From assembly GCA_023101725.1 (NCBI GenBank), contig JALJCO010010193.1, positions 62,001 to 126,000 on the forward strand: 64,000 nucleotides of DNA, written 5' to 3'. This stretch comes from Atherinomorus stipes (Eukaryota > Chordata > Actinopteri > Atheriniformes > Atherinidae). The notes under the pieces are model-generated. The model searched no databases. It saw only the letters and a program-made list of their open reading frames with translations, and was not told where the DNA came from. This document shows, one piece after another, positions 48,261-60,955 of this stretch; the stretch's first letter is position 1; every line of letters begins with the position of its first letter. Both the position numbers and the translations under genes were made by a program.

Positions 48261-49577
48261 TTAGAACCGTAGCATTCTGGCTACGATGTGTATTAATCAA
48301 GGCATTGCAATAAATCAAGTACAAAAGCGTCTAAATATTTATTTCCCACGACATTACAGCGATGCACAATATAGATTACAATTTGAAATAAAAAACAAAT
48401 AATAGTTTGACCCCACTCGTGTACATTACATAATGCCTTTTTAAAGTTTTCTCTGTAGGACAACTACAACAAATAATAATATCCTATAAAATATACTATA
48501 CTAATATAATAAACCTCCCAATCAGACTCCTCGTTCTCCACTGTTGATGCTTTCAGTCCATGAAGTCTGGCCTCCTGCTCCAACAGTCCTACAGCATTCC
48601 AGTGGGATCACGCTCTCGCACCTCTGGAGAAAACTGGACCATCAGAACGTCTGACAGTGTTTCCTCGTCATGTTTTACTTGTTTCACTGTGTTGAAACCA
48701 CTTTCACCATCTTTTGCTGCTTAAAAGGAAGGAAAACATCTACAGGTGGAAAGATGCTTTAACAAAACAAAGTATGAGTCTGTCAGAGCCGAGTTGATCA
48801 TAAAAGAATAAAAGTTCATCATAAAGTGATGGTTTGCAGCAGTGGTAGGCTGTTTGCTGTGCTGGACAGTAACAGTAAAGCAGTTTGACAGTGATGTGGT
48901 TTTGCTGCCTGGAGCAGCTGAACAGAATCAGATAGACTGAAGTTGTTCCAGGAATCATTTTAATGCTCGGTTATCTACTGAGCTTTAAGAAAGTAGCCCG
49001 ACTCGCTGCTCTGTCCCCCGGGCAGTAAATGGAGCGGACCCGGTCGTAGTGCAGCCAGTGTCTTGCGACGCCTCCAAAGCTTCTCTCTGAACTTTCTGGT
49101 TGCTGTAAATCTGCTGGTTTACTCTCCGGTTCGCTAAGCTTTCTTCTGGAAGCCTCCACACGTTCACGCTGCTTAACCAGCCTGAGCTAAACGCTAGCTG
49201 TTAGCAAACAGGAGTCATGGTCTTCTCGTGTCACGAGTGTGACACCACCACAACAGGCAGACAGCAGAGCAACACGAAGAAGAAATCCACCACTGAAACG
49301 AAGATTTAAAACCAAAACTCGCCATGTGGTGGGTCGCCCTCTGACATTTACTCACCAAACTTGGTGGCATTTGGCGCCTGGCGAGTGTTAATTTCGGACC
49401 CTGGTGGCTGCTGAAAGACTGAAATTAAATATGTTCTCACATAAAAACACACGTGTGCTGGTTGTGATGTTCGCCGCGTCATCACAAGTTTCGGCCGTGT
49501 TGTTTTGGTGATTTATGTCTTTCGGTTGAAAATGCACTTTTGGGTCATTTTCAGCTGAAGCTTTCGGTGCCCTAGGA
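48261..49577. other. Intron sequence w20-w21
   Basis: No exon or complete element recognised. Confidence 0.5.
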
Positions 49578-50200
49578 CAGGGGTCTGCAACCTGCGGCTC
49601 TTTGGGCCTACCACAGCGGCTCTCAATAACTTGGACTAAAAATAATAAAGAACCAACTAATTATTTTTGAAATATGTATAATATTTGTAGGTTTTATGAA
49701 ATGAAATGAAAATTACTTTATTCATCCCAGAAGGGAAATTCAGTATTGTAAAAAAAGTTGTTTTTTTTAAGGTTTTTTTTTTTTTTTTTAAAGTTTTTTA
49801 TAGGATAATTGTGAATTTCCACAACATAATGACACTAAAAGTACCAAGGCAATAACATATTTTCTTTAAATCTATTTCTTTTGTCATTCGCTTGGAAATT
49901 AGGGCTTTTCCCCACATAATTTCCAACAAATACCTACATATTTCTTTTACCTTTTTTAAAGAGTTACATCACATCGAAGAAAATCTGTCCTCTTTTGGCA
50001 AGTTTTTTTTATTTCAAAACTTAAAGTTGACATAAAACTGATTCTTTTAAAAGGAAAGCAAATTTTCAATAAGTATTTATTAAAAGTGATAATTTGCCTT
50101 TTTTCAAAAGGCCATGGAGCATCATGGTCTCTGAACGACTTTTATTTAGCTGGTAGAGGCAGAAAGTGGCTCTTTGGACTGTAAAGGTTGCAGACCCCTG
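49578..50200. mobile_element. hAT (Charlie-like) MITE
   Basis: CAGGGGTCTGCAACCT at 49578 and its exact reverse complement AGGTTGCAGACCCCTG ending at 50200, 623 bp apart, no transposase. The target duplication is not clean. Confidence 0.8.
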
Positions 50201-51024
50201 CCCCAACTTGAATCAGGGTGTGAAAACAGACTCGTTAACCCTCTGGATCCTGAGGAGGTCGGGTGAGCGTCGCGAGCGAGAGCTGAGCTGGCCTCACTGA
50301 TGAAGCTGGTCCTGGGAGGTTTCATCAGAGTAGACGGCAGCATGCCGACAGTTCCTGAAACTGCATCAAATTTCACTTTTCTGGGGTTTTGGGTGTATAA
50401 TATGATCTGTTGTGCACTGATGAGGCCATGTGAATGTCAGAGTGAGAATCAAAGTTCCTGTTTATGGTCTGTCAGCTTTGTCTCTCTGCTCAGAAACAGT
50501 TGAATCAGACAGCAGCTTATCATTCTACGTAGTTCCATCATTCTACGTAGTTCCATCATTCTACGTAGTTCCATCATTCTACGTAGTTCTATCATTCTAC
50601 GTAGTTCCATCATTCTACGTAGTTCCATCATTCTACGTAGTTCCATCATTCTACGTAGTTCCATCATTCTACGTAGTTCTATCATTCTACGTTGTTCTAT
50701 CATTCTACGTCGGTTTGTCTTGCTGAGCAGTCAGGTCTGGGTTTTCAAACAAATGGATTTAAAAGAAAACTTCTGCAGCAGCACTGAGGGAGGCGACTAC
50801 AACCTTGTCATTACCTGTATGTTTATTTTCTAAATGCTGTCTTGTCTGATAAACGTAGCTCACTGTCTGAAATGCACTTGTTGCTAACAGATAGCCTTTA
50901 GCAAACTCCGACCACAATCTAGCTTCTCTTAATAGGGTTATAGCCATAAATGAGGTGTGGCCAATCAAAATGAAGTCAACTTGGTCTTTGGAGACTAGTC
51001 AATACGACTTTTACTACAAGTCGT
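50201..51024. other. Intron sequence around the 18-bp minisatellite
   Basis: Outside the array at 50518 nothing is recognised. Confidence 0.5.
50518..50712. repeat. Minisatellite, 18-bp unit, about 11 copies
   Basis: CATTCTACGTAGTTCCAT repeated with C/T variation. The unit is 6 codons long, so one frame reads SFYVVP repeats; it is not a gene. Confidence 0.97.
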
Positions 51025-53960
51025 ACTGACTGCTGTAACGGCTTTCTGGTCTTCCCAAAAAGAACATCTCAGGTCTACAACTCTTGCAGAATTCAGCAGC
51101 ACGTGTCCTGACGAAGACCAGGAGGCGGGCCCACATTGCACCAGTTTTACGATCGCTGCATTGGCTCCCTGTGTGTTTTAGAATCGATTTTAAGGTTCTT
51201 TTAATGGTTTTTAAATGTCTTAATGGTCTTGGGCCTTTTTATCTATCAGACCTGCTTTTACCCGATGAGCCCTCGCGGTCCCTGCGCTCCTCCGGTAGCC
51301 GGCTTTTAGTCATTCCCAAAGCCAGGACACACGCATGGCGAGGCGTCGTTCCAGGACACACACGCACGGCGAGGCGTCGTTCCAGGACACACACGCACGG
51401 CGAGGCGTCGTTCCAGGACACACACGCATGGCGAGGCGTCGTTCCAGGACACACACGCACGGCGAGGCGTCGTTCCAGGACACACACGCATGGCGAGGCG
51501 TCGTTCCAGGACACACACGCATGGCGAGGCGTTGTTCCAGGACACACACGCATGGCGAGGCGTCGTTCCGGGACACACACGCATGACGAGGCGTTGTTCC
51601 AGGACACACACGCACGGCGAGGCGTCGTTCCAGGACACACACGCATGGCGAGGCGTCGTTCCAGGACACACACGCATGACGAGGCGTTGTTCCAGGACAC
51701 ACACGCATGGCCAGGCGTCGTTCCAGGACACACATGCATGGCGAGGCGTCGTTCCAGGACACACACGCACGGCCAGGCGTCGTTCCGGGACACACACGCA
51801 TGGCGAGGCGTCGTTCCAGGACACACACGCATGACGAGGCGTTGTTCCAGGACACACACGCATGGCGAGGCGTCGTTCCAGGACACACACGCATGGCGAG
51901 GCGTCGTTCCAGGACACACACGCACGGCGAGGCGTCGTTCCAGGACACACACGCATGGCGAGGCGTCGTTCCAGGACACACACGCACGGCGAGGCGTCGT
52001 TCCAGGACACACACGCATGGCGAGGCGTCGTTCCAGGACACACACGCATGGCGAGGCGTCGTTCCGGGACACACACGCACGGCGAGGCGTCGTTCCGGGA
52101 CACACACGCATGGCGAAGCGTCGTTCCAGGACACACACGCACGGCGAGGCGTCGTTCCAGGACACACACGCATGGCGAGGCGTCGTTCCAGGACACACAC
52201 GCATGGCCAGGCGTCGTTCCGGGACACACACGCATGGCCAGGCGTCGTTCCGGGACACACACGCATGGCCAGGCGTCGTTCCAGGCGTCGTTCCGGGACA
52301 CACACGCACGGCGAGGCGTCGTTCCAGGACACACACGCATGGCCAGGCGTGGTTCCAGGACACACAGGCATGGCCAGGCGTCGTTCCGGGACACACATGC
52401 ACGGCGAGGCGTCGTTCCGGGACACACACGCATGGCGAGGCGTCGTTCCAGGACACACACGCATGGCGAGGCGTCGTTCCAGGACACACACGCACGGCGA
52501 GGCGTCGTTCCAGGACACACACGCACGGCGAGGCGTCGTTCCGGGACACACAAGCATGGCGAGGCGTCGTTCCAGGACACACACGCACGGCGAGGCGTCG
52601 TTCCAGGACACACATGCACGGCGAGGCGTCGTTCCGGGACACACAAGCATGGCGAGGCGTCGTTCCAGGACACACACGCATGGCGAGGCGTCGTTCCAGG
52701 ACACACACGCATGGCGAGGCGTCGTTCCAGGACACACACACATGGCGAAGCGTCGTTCCAGGACACACACACACGGCGAGGCGTCGTTCCGGGACACACA
52801 CACATGGCGAAGCGTCGTTCCGGGACACACACGCACGGCGAGGCGTCGTTCCGGGACACACACGCATGGCGAGGCGTCGTTCCAGGACACACACGCATGG
52901 CGAGGCGTCGTTCCGGGACACACACGCACGGCGAGGCGTCGTTCCAGGACACACACGCATGGCGAGGCGTCGTTCCAGGACACACACGCATGGCGAGGCG
53001 TCGTTCCAGGACACACACGCACGGCGAGGCGTCGTTCCAGGACACACACGCATGGCGAGGCGTCGTTCCGGGACACACACACATGGCGAGGCGTCGTTCC
53101 AGGACACACACGCATGGCGAGGTGTCGTTCCAGGACACACACGCATGGCGAGGCGTCGTTCCAGGACACACACGCATGGCCAGGCGTTGTTCCAGGACAC
53201 ACACGCATGGCGAGGTGTCGTTCCAGGACACACACGCATGGCGAGGCGTCGTTCCAGGACACACACGCACGGCGAGGCGTCGTTCCAGGACACACACGCA
53301 CGGCGAGGCGTCGTTCCAGTGGTACGGCCCTCGCCTGTGGAACAGTCTGCCGGAGGATCTCAGGGGCGCAGAGAACATTCACATTTTTAAGAGCAGGCTC
53401 AAGACCCCCCCTTTTTAGTTTGGCTTTTAGCTGACTTTTACGGTTTAAGTTGTAATTGGCTAATTTAATATTTTCTACTTATTCACTGGTTGTTTTTTTT
53501 TAAATTGCCTTTTTATTACTGTTTGGGCATTTTTAGATGTTTCTATTCAACGTTTTAATGTATTTTATACGTTCTTATTACTTTTGTTGTTCCTTGGTCC
53601 TTAGGTCCCCCCGGTGCTTTCCTTGTGGGGACTGTCTGTCCCGGGTGGCATCGGCGGACTGGATGCGGTGCCACTGGTGCCTTGGTGGGGGTTGGTGTTA
53701 CATCACACCCCCCCTGGGCACCTGGGCCACTGCAGTTACGGTTGCTGTGCCGCCCCGGTGCAGACGGCTCCTCCGGGGGGGTCCCTCACTTTTTCCATCT
53801 GTACTCAGCCTCGGGTATATCAGTGTACTTGAGTTGGGGATTTTCTTTCTTTTTTTTGGGGGGGGGGGGGGGGTGAAGGGCAGCGGGCGGGAATGTTTTT
53901 AAACTGTAAAGCGCTTCGAGTCGCGCAACCTGCTGGAAAAGCGCTTCATAAATAAAGATT
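51025..53960 (+). mobile_element. L2-like LINE 3' end, split by a minisatellite
   Basis: Left part (to 51321): end of ORF2, NSAARVLTKTRRRAHIAPVL and LHWLPVCFRIDFKVLLMVF. Right part (from 53320): YGPRLWNSLPEDLRGAENIH then IFKSRLKTPPF and stop, followed by a 3' UTR with AAAGCGCTTCGAGTCGCG and a (GATT)n tail at 53957. It is in the opposite orientation to the 4830 LINE and covers just the part that one lacks. Confidence 0.85.
51322..53319. repeat. Minisatellite, 31-bp unit, 64 copies, inside LINE ORF2
   Basis: The first unit is 29 bp, then 63 units of 31 bp and one 12-bp partial at about 52272 account for the full length exactly. Units vary at CCAGG/CCGGG, GCATGG/GCACGG and CGAGG/CCAGG. All six frames are largely open (up to 768 codons) because the unit lacks stop codons in any frame; these are not genes. 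Confidence 0.98.
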
Positions 53961-54070
53961 GATTGATTTATTGATATGCAGTAATGTCAACTACATGAAC
54001 TGGTTTATATGAATATGTCATCACTCCTTTAAGCTGAAAGCATGGTTGTGTGTTTGCTTTGACCTGTCAG

Positions 54071-54226
54071 ATCCAGGCAGGTTTAACTTCACCCCCCGTC
54101 TGTACCAGCTGAGCAGCAGCTCCGGAGAGTTCGCAGCAGTGGAGTACCTCTCTCCTTCCAGAGTCCCCGACCAGGTCAACTCCATGCCCTTCCTCCAGGA
54201 GGACCTGTACACAGCTGCCCAGCCCG
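54071..54226 (+). CDS. svil: Supervillin exon w21 (last gelsolin-like repeat, first half)
   Basis: Acceptor acctgtcag, donor CCCG|GTATGC; phase 1-1. It encodes [20 protein letters not shown], then [15 protein letters not shown]. The upstream 6 kb intron contains the hAT MITE and the split LINE with the 31-bp minisatellite. Confidence 0.95.
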
Positions 54227-54321
54227 GTATGCACACACACAAACACAAACGCACACATCTGACTCTGTGTGACCACAGAGGATCAGGAGCTGAGCACCTG
54301 ACATGTCGTCTCCTGTGGCAG

Positions 54322-54465
54322 CGCTGTTCCTGGTCGACAACCACCATGAGGTGTACCTGTGGCAGGGCTGGTGGCCGCGGGACGGCGAGAGCACCGGCTC
54401 CGCCCAGCTGCGCTGGGACTCGGACCGGAAGGGTGCCATGGAGACGGTGCTGCGGTACTGCAGAG
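54322..54465 (+). CDS. svil: Supervillin exon w22 (last gelsolin-like repeat, second half)
   Basis: Acceptor ctgtggcag, donor CAGAG|GTAGAG; phase 1-1. It encodes [18 protein letters not shown], then [28 protein letters not shown] closes the final gelsolin-like fold before the headpiece linker. Confidence 0.96.
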
Positions 54466-56623
54466 GTAGAGATCACATCCAACACATCACCCCCCCATTT
54501 CCGAGGACCGTCACAGATAGGATGCTAACGCATCTTTAAACTATGAGAAGACGCGTGTTTACATGCAAGACTCGACTTTTGATGCAGATGAGGTCATGAT
54601 ATGACGTGAAAGTGTCGGGGAAATATAATGTTTGAGTCCTGGTATTTGTTCTGCTGTAAAAATCCAAACGTTAATGCATGTAAACAGTTACCATGGTGAT
54701 AACAGGACAGTAGGAGTGACTGTCTCAGAAACCCTCTGATAACTTCTGCAGGTTCAGATCCATGATTTATTTAGTCTTTCACCATGGTCACCATGGTAAC
54801 CATGTCAGATTAAACCACTGCGGTGGCAGAAATGATTCCCGTGTTGTAGTCGGGACACTGGTACTGGAACAATACCAGTATCACGGCTGCGACCAGTCAT
54901 TGATCAGGTCACGGCTGCATCCCAACACTGTAGCTGTGATTGACAGCCGTCCTCTTCTCACACACGTAAAATAAAAAGAAGAAGAAACTGATGGTGGAGC
55001 CGTTTGCAGAAATTCACGCTGCATAACACACATCCCGGAGATTTAATACGAATTACGGGGTCGTAAATCAGATGGCGTTTGAGCTTTTACCGTTAGCTTG
55101 TTAGCAGTTAGCTAGTCTGTCTACTGTCTACCAGGATTTCATCCACAATAAAGCAGAACGTTCCACAAGCAGCGAGTCTCACCGACAGCAATGCGTGTTA
55201 GTCCCTAACAGCTGGAATCAGCTCCTTTCCAAACGTAGTGATGATGTCGTCTTTGCCTGTTAGTTTTCTCCATCAGCTCCTCCTTGTTGAACTCGTCATG
55301 CTGGATGCTCTGTTGTCTCACCTGCTCCTTTCCTGACAAACATGTCGGTTATCTTACAGAACTTTGCTGCTTCTCTGGACTGTGCTATTTTTCCTTTTTA
55401 AGATCTCTTTTTGGCCTGTCGATCTTGCTCTGCCTCTGCAAAGGTGGGGGAGGAGGGAGAGGAAGGGGGGGCGTGTCCAGCGTTGTCACAGACAGCCTGA
55501 CAGGACAAAGAGGAGACACAAAGAGGAGGGAGTGTTTGTTTCTGCCCAATGTTGCTGGGTTGTGTGAACTTAACCAGGGTAGATGCTCTGATGAGCCACA
55601 TTACGGATTGCTTCCGTAAAAATCGAGCGCGACCTGACCGTCTGCAACCACTGAGCAGACCAGTTCGGCTGCTGAGAAACATCCCAGTGCTCCTGATGGT
55701 CAGTCCGCCAGTCGTGAAAGTTGCTTTTGTGTAGCGTTCCGGCTCCGTTCCGGTCGAAGAGGCCTGAATATTTCTTGCCGGAACGCAGTTCCAAACCGTA
55801 CCGGCTTACTTTCACCTCTGGTCATGCTGCGTTCAGGTGCAGGGCAGATGTCAGACAGCAGTGTTTCCTACAGCTGCTGCCTCTGGAGCCTCATTCAGGG
55901 TCTCAGTGTGAATTTGGGAATGAGCTCTCATTTCTCCTGACTCTGATAAGTGTCAATAAAATCAAACCATGGAATACCAACGCCCCTTAGAACACGTCAT
56001 TGGGGGGGGGGTGTAACATGCAGAATTGACTTTTGAGCTTTTGATCATGTTATGTCATTCCCTCCCCATAAAACATGCCCTGGGGGTTTCTTTAAATCAT
56101 TCAAGCATATTTGAGAAATTCTTGAATCTCCTGTGGAAACCAACATGGCCGCCAGAACGGCTGCTACCACAGAGCACCTCCCATACCACGAAGCTCCTCC
56201 CCCTCCCTTGCTGGGCTCCGCCCCACCAGAGCATGAAAGTGTTGTGATGAGTGGAGTGGGCGTGTCAGAAACAGCAGGAGGTCAGATACAGACATGGATG
56301 ATGTCACATTTCTTGTAGCTTGTTTTTTATGTCTACTCTATTTTCAACACTACTGAAGGTAACACAGTTGTTTGGTTGTGCCATAAAAGGGAATTATGTG
56401 CCTAATAATGACATGAAACCCCCTCTTTAAAGAAAAAAACTCCCAGCATCCCCTGATGGTCTCTGTAGGCCCCCTGGGGGGGGTGGTACTGCCCTGTTGA
56501 TAAGCTCTAATGCCGTTCTCACACTAAACGATTTTCACCGTCGCAGACTTCAGACTGAAAGTCTTTGCTAAATCTCAGGAGTTTTACTGGAGATGTGGCG
56601 CACCCTGCGACCTCCATCGTTAC
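54466..56623. other. Intron w22-w23, first part
   Basis: No exon supported. AACATGGCCGCC...GGAGTGGGCGTGTC near 56143-56265 resembles part of another fish MITE. Confidence 0.45.
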
Positions 56624-57290
56624 GGGTGCGTCCCAGTACACCCACTAGCCCTACTTTTTAGCCCTACCCCTAAATTTTGCACTTTCCCGTGAAGGTAGTG
56701 CTGTCCCAGTCCCTCTTTGCATGTAGGGGTAGTGGACATAATGAGGGGTAGGGGGTATGAATCTAGCCCTTCAGAGCGAGGGACGTCAGATGCTGACTTG
56801 CTGAGGAAGGACCAGAGAAAAGGTTTGGAGAGCTGTACGTCATTACAGAATCAAACAACAGGGACCTCCGGAGAGCGACAGGACTCGGAGAAGGAAACAC
56901 AAATGTATAGATTACACATTTGTGCGTAACGTTAGCCAGACTAGCCACGCTAGCTAGGCTAAAATACTGATGAAAAGCTTGTGAAGGTTTTTCAGCAGTT
57001 TACAAGAGACAACAGTCGTGACAACTTCTTCCCCGTGTGGTTGTTTTGTTTATTAACCAACAGAAAAAAATGATGATGAAAAAATGACCCAATTGTTAAC
57101 TCTGTGTTGGTGCTGGGTGTGCTGTTATGGTGACACGTACTTGCAAACGTCACTACGCAGTCGTTTACGTGCCTAAACTGTAAATGCAGCAGTGGCGTCC
57201 CAATTCCTAGAAGATTACAAAGTTCTACCCCTGTGGCTTCAGTTCGAGGGTGTAGTGGTTGGAAGTAGGGGGAACATTGGGATTGGGCCT
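56624..57290. mobile_element. MITE with GGGTGCGTCCCA / TTGGGATTGGGCC ends
   Basis: CTAGCCCTAC-rich left and GTAGGGGGAAC-rich right subterminal regions are roughly inverted. Imperfect, so an old copy. Confidence 0.5.
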
Positions 57291-57568
57291 TAGTCTGAGA
57301 TGGTAAACTTCTGTTTTATATCAGGCTTTTTCTCATCTTGGGCTGCGTTAATATCAGACAACATAATCAGCAACCACCAGGGAACAATTCACATGATGGG
57401 GAAAATGCTGAGTCTAGTTGTAATCTTGTACATAGTGACCCTGCATGTTTCCCAGTCTCTGTAAAATCTCCGTCTGAGACTTTAAAAGTCCTCTGACGTG
57501 AGGAAAGCATGAGATAGGTTGATAGGCTGCTGTCTGGAACTGAGCATGACTTGTCTTTGTGACCTCAG

Positions 57569-57690
57569 AGAAGAGTGAGAAGAAACCTCCCAAAGCGTAC
57601 CTGATCCACGCAGGTCTGGAGCCGCTCACCTTCACCAACATGTTCCCCTGCTGGGAGCACCGAGAGGACGTGGCTGAGATCACCGAGAAG
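57569..57690 (+). CDS. svil: Supervillin exon w23
   Basis: Acceptor gtgacctcag, donor GAGAAG|GTGAGA; enters phase 1, leaves phase 0. It encodes a lysine-rich start (EKSEKKPPK), then [20 protein letters not shown] and [12 protein letters not shown], conserved linker between the last gelsolin repeat and the headpiece. Confidence 0.95.
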
Positions 57691-57774
57691 GTGAGAACCA
57701 GGCAGTCGTCATCCACCATCACGCACCTGAGCCCAGCCTTTGAGTCCTGACAGCAGGTGTGTGTGGGATTTCAG

Positions 57775-57930
57775 GAGGCAGAATTATGTCATCAGATCAT
57801 CCTGGTGGAGGACATGTTGGCCCGGCTCTGTAAGACCACGTATCCCCTCGATGACCTTCTGACCCGGCCGTTGCCTGAGGGCGTGGACCCTCTACGGCTG
57901 GAGGTCTACCTGTCAGACCAGGACTTTGAG
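57775..57930 (+). CDS. svil: Supervillin exon w24 (headpiece N-terminal subdomain)
   Basis: Acceptor gggatttcag, donor TTTGAG|GTGAGT; phase 0-0. It encodes [19 protein letters not shown], then [20 protein letters not shown], the N-terminal subdomain of a villin-type headpiece. A Tc1 transposon is inserted only about 60 bases after the donor. Confidence 0.95.
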
Positions 57931-57992
57931 GTGAGTTCTGCCTCTGATAGACGACGTCTGCAGGTCCCAGGAGTCACTGAAGAATGCAAATA

Positions 57993-59602
57993 CAGCTGTG
58001 TGAAAAAGTGTTTCCTCCTTCCTGATTTCTCATTTTTTACATGTTTGTCACACTTAAATGTTTCAGATCATCAAACAAATTTAAATGTTAGACAAAGATA
58101 ACACACGTAAAGACAAAATGCAGTTTTTAAATTAAGGTTTTTATTAGGGGGGGATCAAAACCTCCGTGGCCCTGTGTGAAAAAGTGATCTTCCCCTCAAC
58201 CTAATAACTGGTTGTTCCACCTTAGCAGCAACAACTGCATCAAGCGTTTGTGATAACTGGCAGTGAGTCTTCTTCAGCGCTGTGGAGGAATTTTGTTCCA
58301 CTCATCTTTGCAGAATTGTTGTAATTCAGCCACATTGGAGGCTTTTCCAGCATGAACCGCCTTTTTAAGGTCATGCCACAGCATCTCAATGGGATTCAGG
58401 TGGGGGCTTTGACTAGGCCACTCCAAAGTCTTCATGTTGTTGTTCTTAAGCCATTCAGAGGTGGACTTGCTGGTGTGTTCTGGATCATTGTTCTGCTGCA
58501 GAACCCAAGTGTGCTTCAGCTTGAGGTCACCAACAGATGGCCGGACGTTCTCCTTCAGGATTTTTTGGTAGAAGCAGAATTCATGGTTCCATTTACCACA
58601 GCAAGTCTTCCAGGTCCTGAAGCAGCAAAACAGCCCCAGACCATCACACTACCACCACCATGTTTTACTGTTGCTATGATGTTCCTTTTCTGAAATGCCG
58701 TGTTACTTTTACGCCAGATGTAATGGGACCTCCACCTTCCAGAAAGTTCCACTTTTGTCTCGTCAGTCCACAGAGTATTTTCCCAAAAGTCTTGGGGATC
58801 ATCAAGATGCTTTCTGGCTAAACTGAGACGAGCCTTTATGTTCTTTTTGCTCAGCAGTGGTTTTGGTCTTGGAACTCTGCCATGCAGCCATTTTTGCCCC
58901 CAGTCTCTTTCTGATGGGGGAGTCATGAACACTGACCTTCATTGAGGCAAGTGAGGCCTGCAGTTCTTGGATGTTGTTCTGGGGTCTTTTGTGACCTCTT
59001 GGATGAGTCGTCGCTGTGCTCTTGGGGTCATTTTGGTCGGCCGGCCCCTCCTGGGAAGGTTCACCACTGTTCCATGTTTTCACCATTTGTGGATAATGGT
59101 TCTCACTGTGGTTCTCTGGAGTCCCAAAGCTTTAGAAATGGCTTTGGAACCTTTTCCAGACTGATAGATCTCAATGACTTTGTTTCTCATTTGTTCCTGA
59201 ATTTCTTTGGATGGCAGCATGATGTCTAGCTTTGGAGGATCTTTTGGTCTACTTCACTTTGTCAGGCAGGTCCTATTTAAGTGATTTCTGATGGAGAACA
59301 GGTGTGGCAGTAATCAGGCCTGGATGTGGATAGAGAAACTGAACTCAGCCTTCCAAAGACGATAAACCACAGTTAATTATGTTTAAACAGAGGGGCAATC
59401 ACTTTTTCACACAGAGCCATGGAGGTTTATATTTTTCCCTTTTACTAATAAAAATCTTCATTTAAAAACTGCATTTTGTGTTTACTTGTGTTATCTTTGT
59501 CTAATATTTAAATTTGTGTGATGATCTGAAACATTTCAGTGTGACAAACATGCAAAAAAATAAAAAAAATCAGGAAGGGGGAAACACTTTTTCACACAGC
59601 TG
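57993..59602 (-). mobile_element. Full-length Tc1-family transposon, 1,610 bp
   Basis: CAGCTGTGTGAAAAAG at left and CTTTTTCACACAGCTG at right with TA at 57991-57992 and 59603-59604. Its length is normal for Tc1. It sits in the intron between the two headpiece exons. Confidence 0.93.
58190..59221 (-). pseudogene. Tc1 transposase, inactivated
   Basis: From the ATG complement at 59221: MLPSKEIQEQMRNKVIEIYQ, then GKGSKAISKALGL, GRPTK, and after a frame change LWTDETKVELSGRW, VKHGGGSVMVWGCFAASGPG, LQQNNDPEHTS and SPHLNPIEMLW. Reading frames are broken at about 58930 and 58560. The second catalytic motif, usually QxDNDPKHTS, reads QNNDPEHTS, so an Asn replaces the first Asp. The Glu of NPIE is present. 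Confidence 0.85.
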
Positions 59603-59624
59603 TATACCCAGAGGTGTCAACAAG

Positions 59625-60955
59625 TTGGCAGTGTTGGGTCGTGTAGGGGACATGTCATGGTTAGGGTCCGGGTCCTCTCCTTAGTGTACGGGGCGTGTCA
59701 TGGTCGGGGTCCTCTCATTATTGTAGGGGGCGTGTCGTGTAGGGGGCATGTCGTGGTAAGGGTCCTCTCGTTAGTGTAGGGGGTCGTGTGGCGGGTGGTA
59801 AGGGTCCTCTAGCTAGTGTAGGGGCGTGTCGTGTAGGGGGCATGTCGTGGTAAGGGTCCTCTCATTAGTGTAGGGGGTGTGTCGTGTAGGGGACGGGTCT
59901 TGGTTAGGGTCAGGGTCCTCTCGTTAGTGTACGGGGCGTGTCATGGTTGGGGTCCTCTCATTATTGTAGGGGGCGTGTCGTGTAGGGGGCATGTCGTGGT
60001 AAGCGTCCTCTAGCTAGTGTAGGGGGCGTGTCGTTTAGGGGGCATGTCGTGGTAAGGGTCTTCTCGCTAGTGTAGGGGGTGTGTCGTGTAGGGGACGGGT
60101 CGTGGTTAGGGTCCGAGTCCTCTCCTTAGTGTACGGGGCGTGTCATGGTTGGGGTCCTCTCATTATTGTAGGGGGCGTGTCGTGTAGGGAGCATGTCGTG
60201 GTAAGCGTCCTCTCGCTAGTGTAGGGGGCGTGTCGTTTAGGGGGCATGTCATGGTAAGGGTCTTCTTGCTAGTGTAGGGGTTGTGTCGTGTAGGGGTGGG
60301 TGGTGGTAAGGGTCCTCTCGTTAGTGTAGGGGGCGTGTCGTGTAGGGGGCATGTCGTGGTAAGGGTCTTCTCGCTAGTGTAGGGGGTGTGTCGTGTAGGG
60401 GGCAGGTGGTGGTTAGGGTCAGGGTCCTCTCGTTAGTGTACGGGGCGTGTCATGGTTGGGGTCCTCTCATTATTGTAGGGGGCGTGTCGTGTAGGGGGCA
60501 TGTCGTGGTAAGGGTCTTCTTGCTAGTGTAGGGGGCGTGTCGTGTAGGGGGCATGTCGTGGTAAGCGTCCTCTAGCTAGTGTAGGGGGCGTGTCGTTTAG
60601 GGGGCATGTCGTGGTAAGGGTCTTCTCGCTAGTGTAGGGGGTGTGTCGTGTAGGGGGCGGGTCGTGGTTAGGGTCCGAGTCCTCTCCTTAGTGTATGGGG
60701 CGTGTCATGGTTAGGGGGGTCCTCTCATTATTGTAGGGGGCGTGTCGTGTAGGGGGCATGTCGTGGTAAGCGTCCTCTCGCTAGTGTAGGGGGCGTGTCG
60801 TTTAGGGGGCATGTCATGGTAAGGGTCTTCTCGTTAGTGTAGGGGGCGTGTCGTGTAGGGGGCATGTCGTGGTAAGGGTCTTCTCGCTAGTGTAGGGGGT
60901 GTGTCGTGTAGGGGGCGGGTGGTGGTTAGGGTCAGGGTCCTCTCGTTAATGCAGG
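59625..60955. repeat. Minisatellite, GTAGGGGGCRTGTCG type, 1.33 kb
   Basis: Units of about 50-54 bases (AGTGTAGGGGGCGTGTCGTG, TAGGGGGCATGTCGTGGTAA, GGGTCCTCTCGCT) are arranged in longer blocks that include TTGGGGTCCTCTCATTATTG variants. The plus strand has many G runs of 4-6. Confidence 0.96.

Noticed and set aside
51084..53434. Open frames of 518-768 codons reading THTHGEASFQ-type repeats on both strands
   Set aside because: They are readings of a 31-bp repeat in all frames; only the short flanking LINE parts are real coding remnants.
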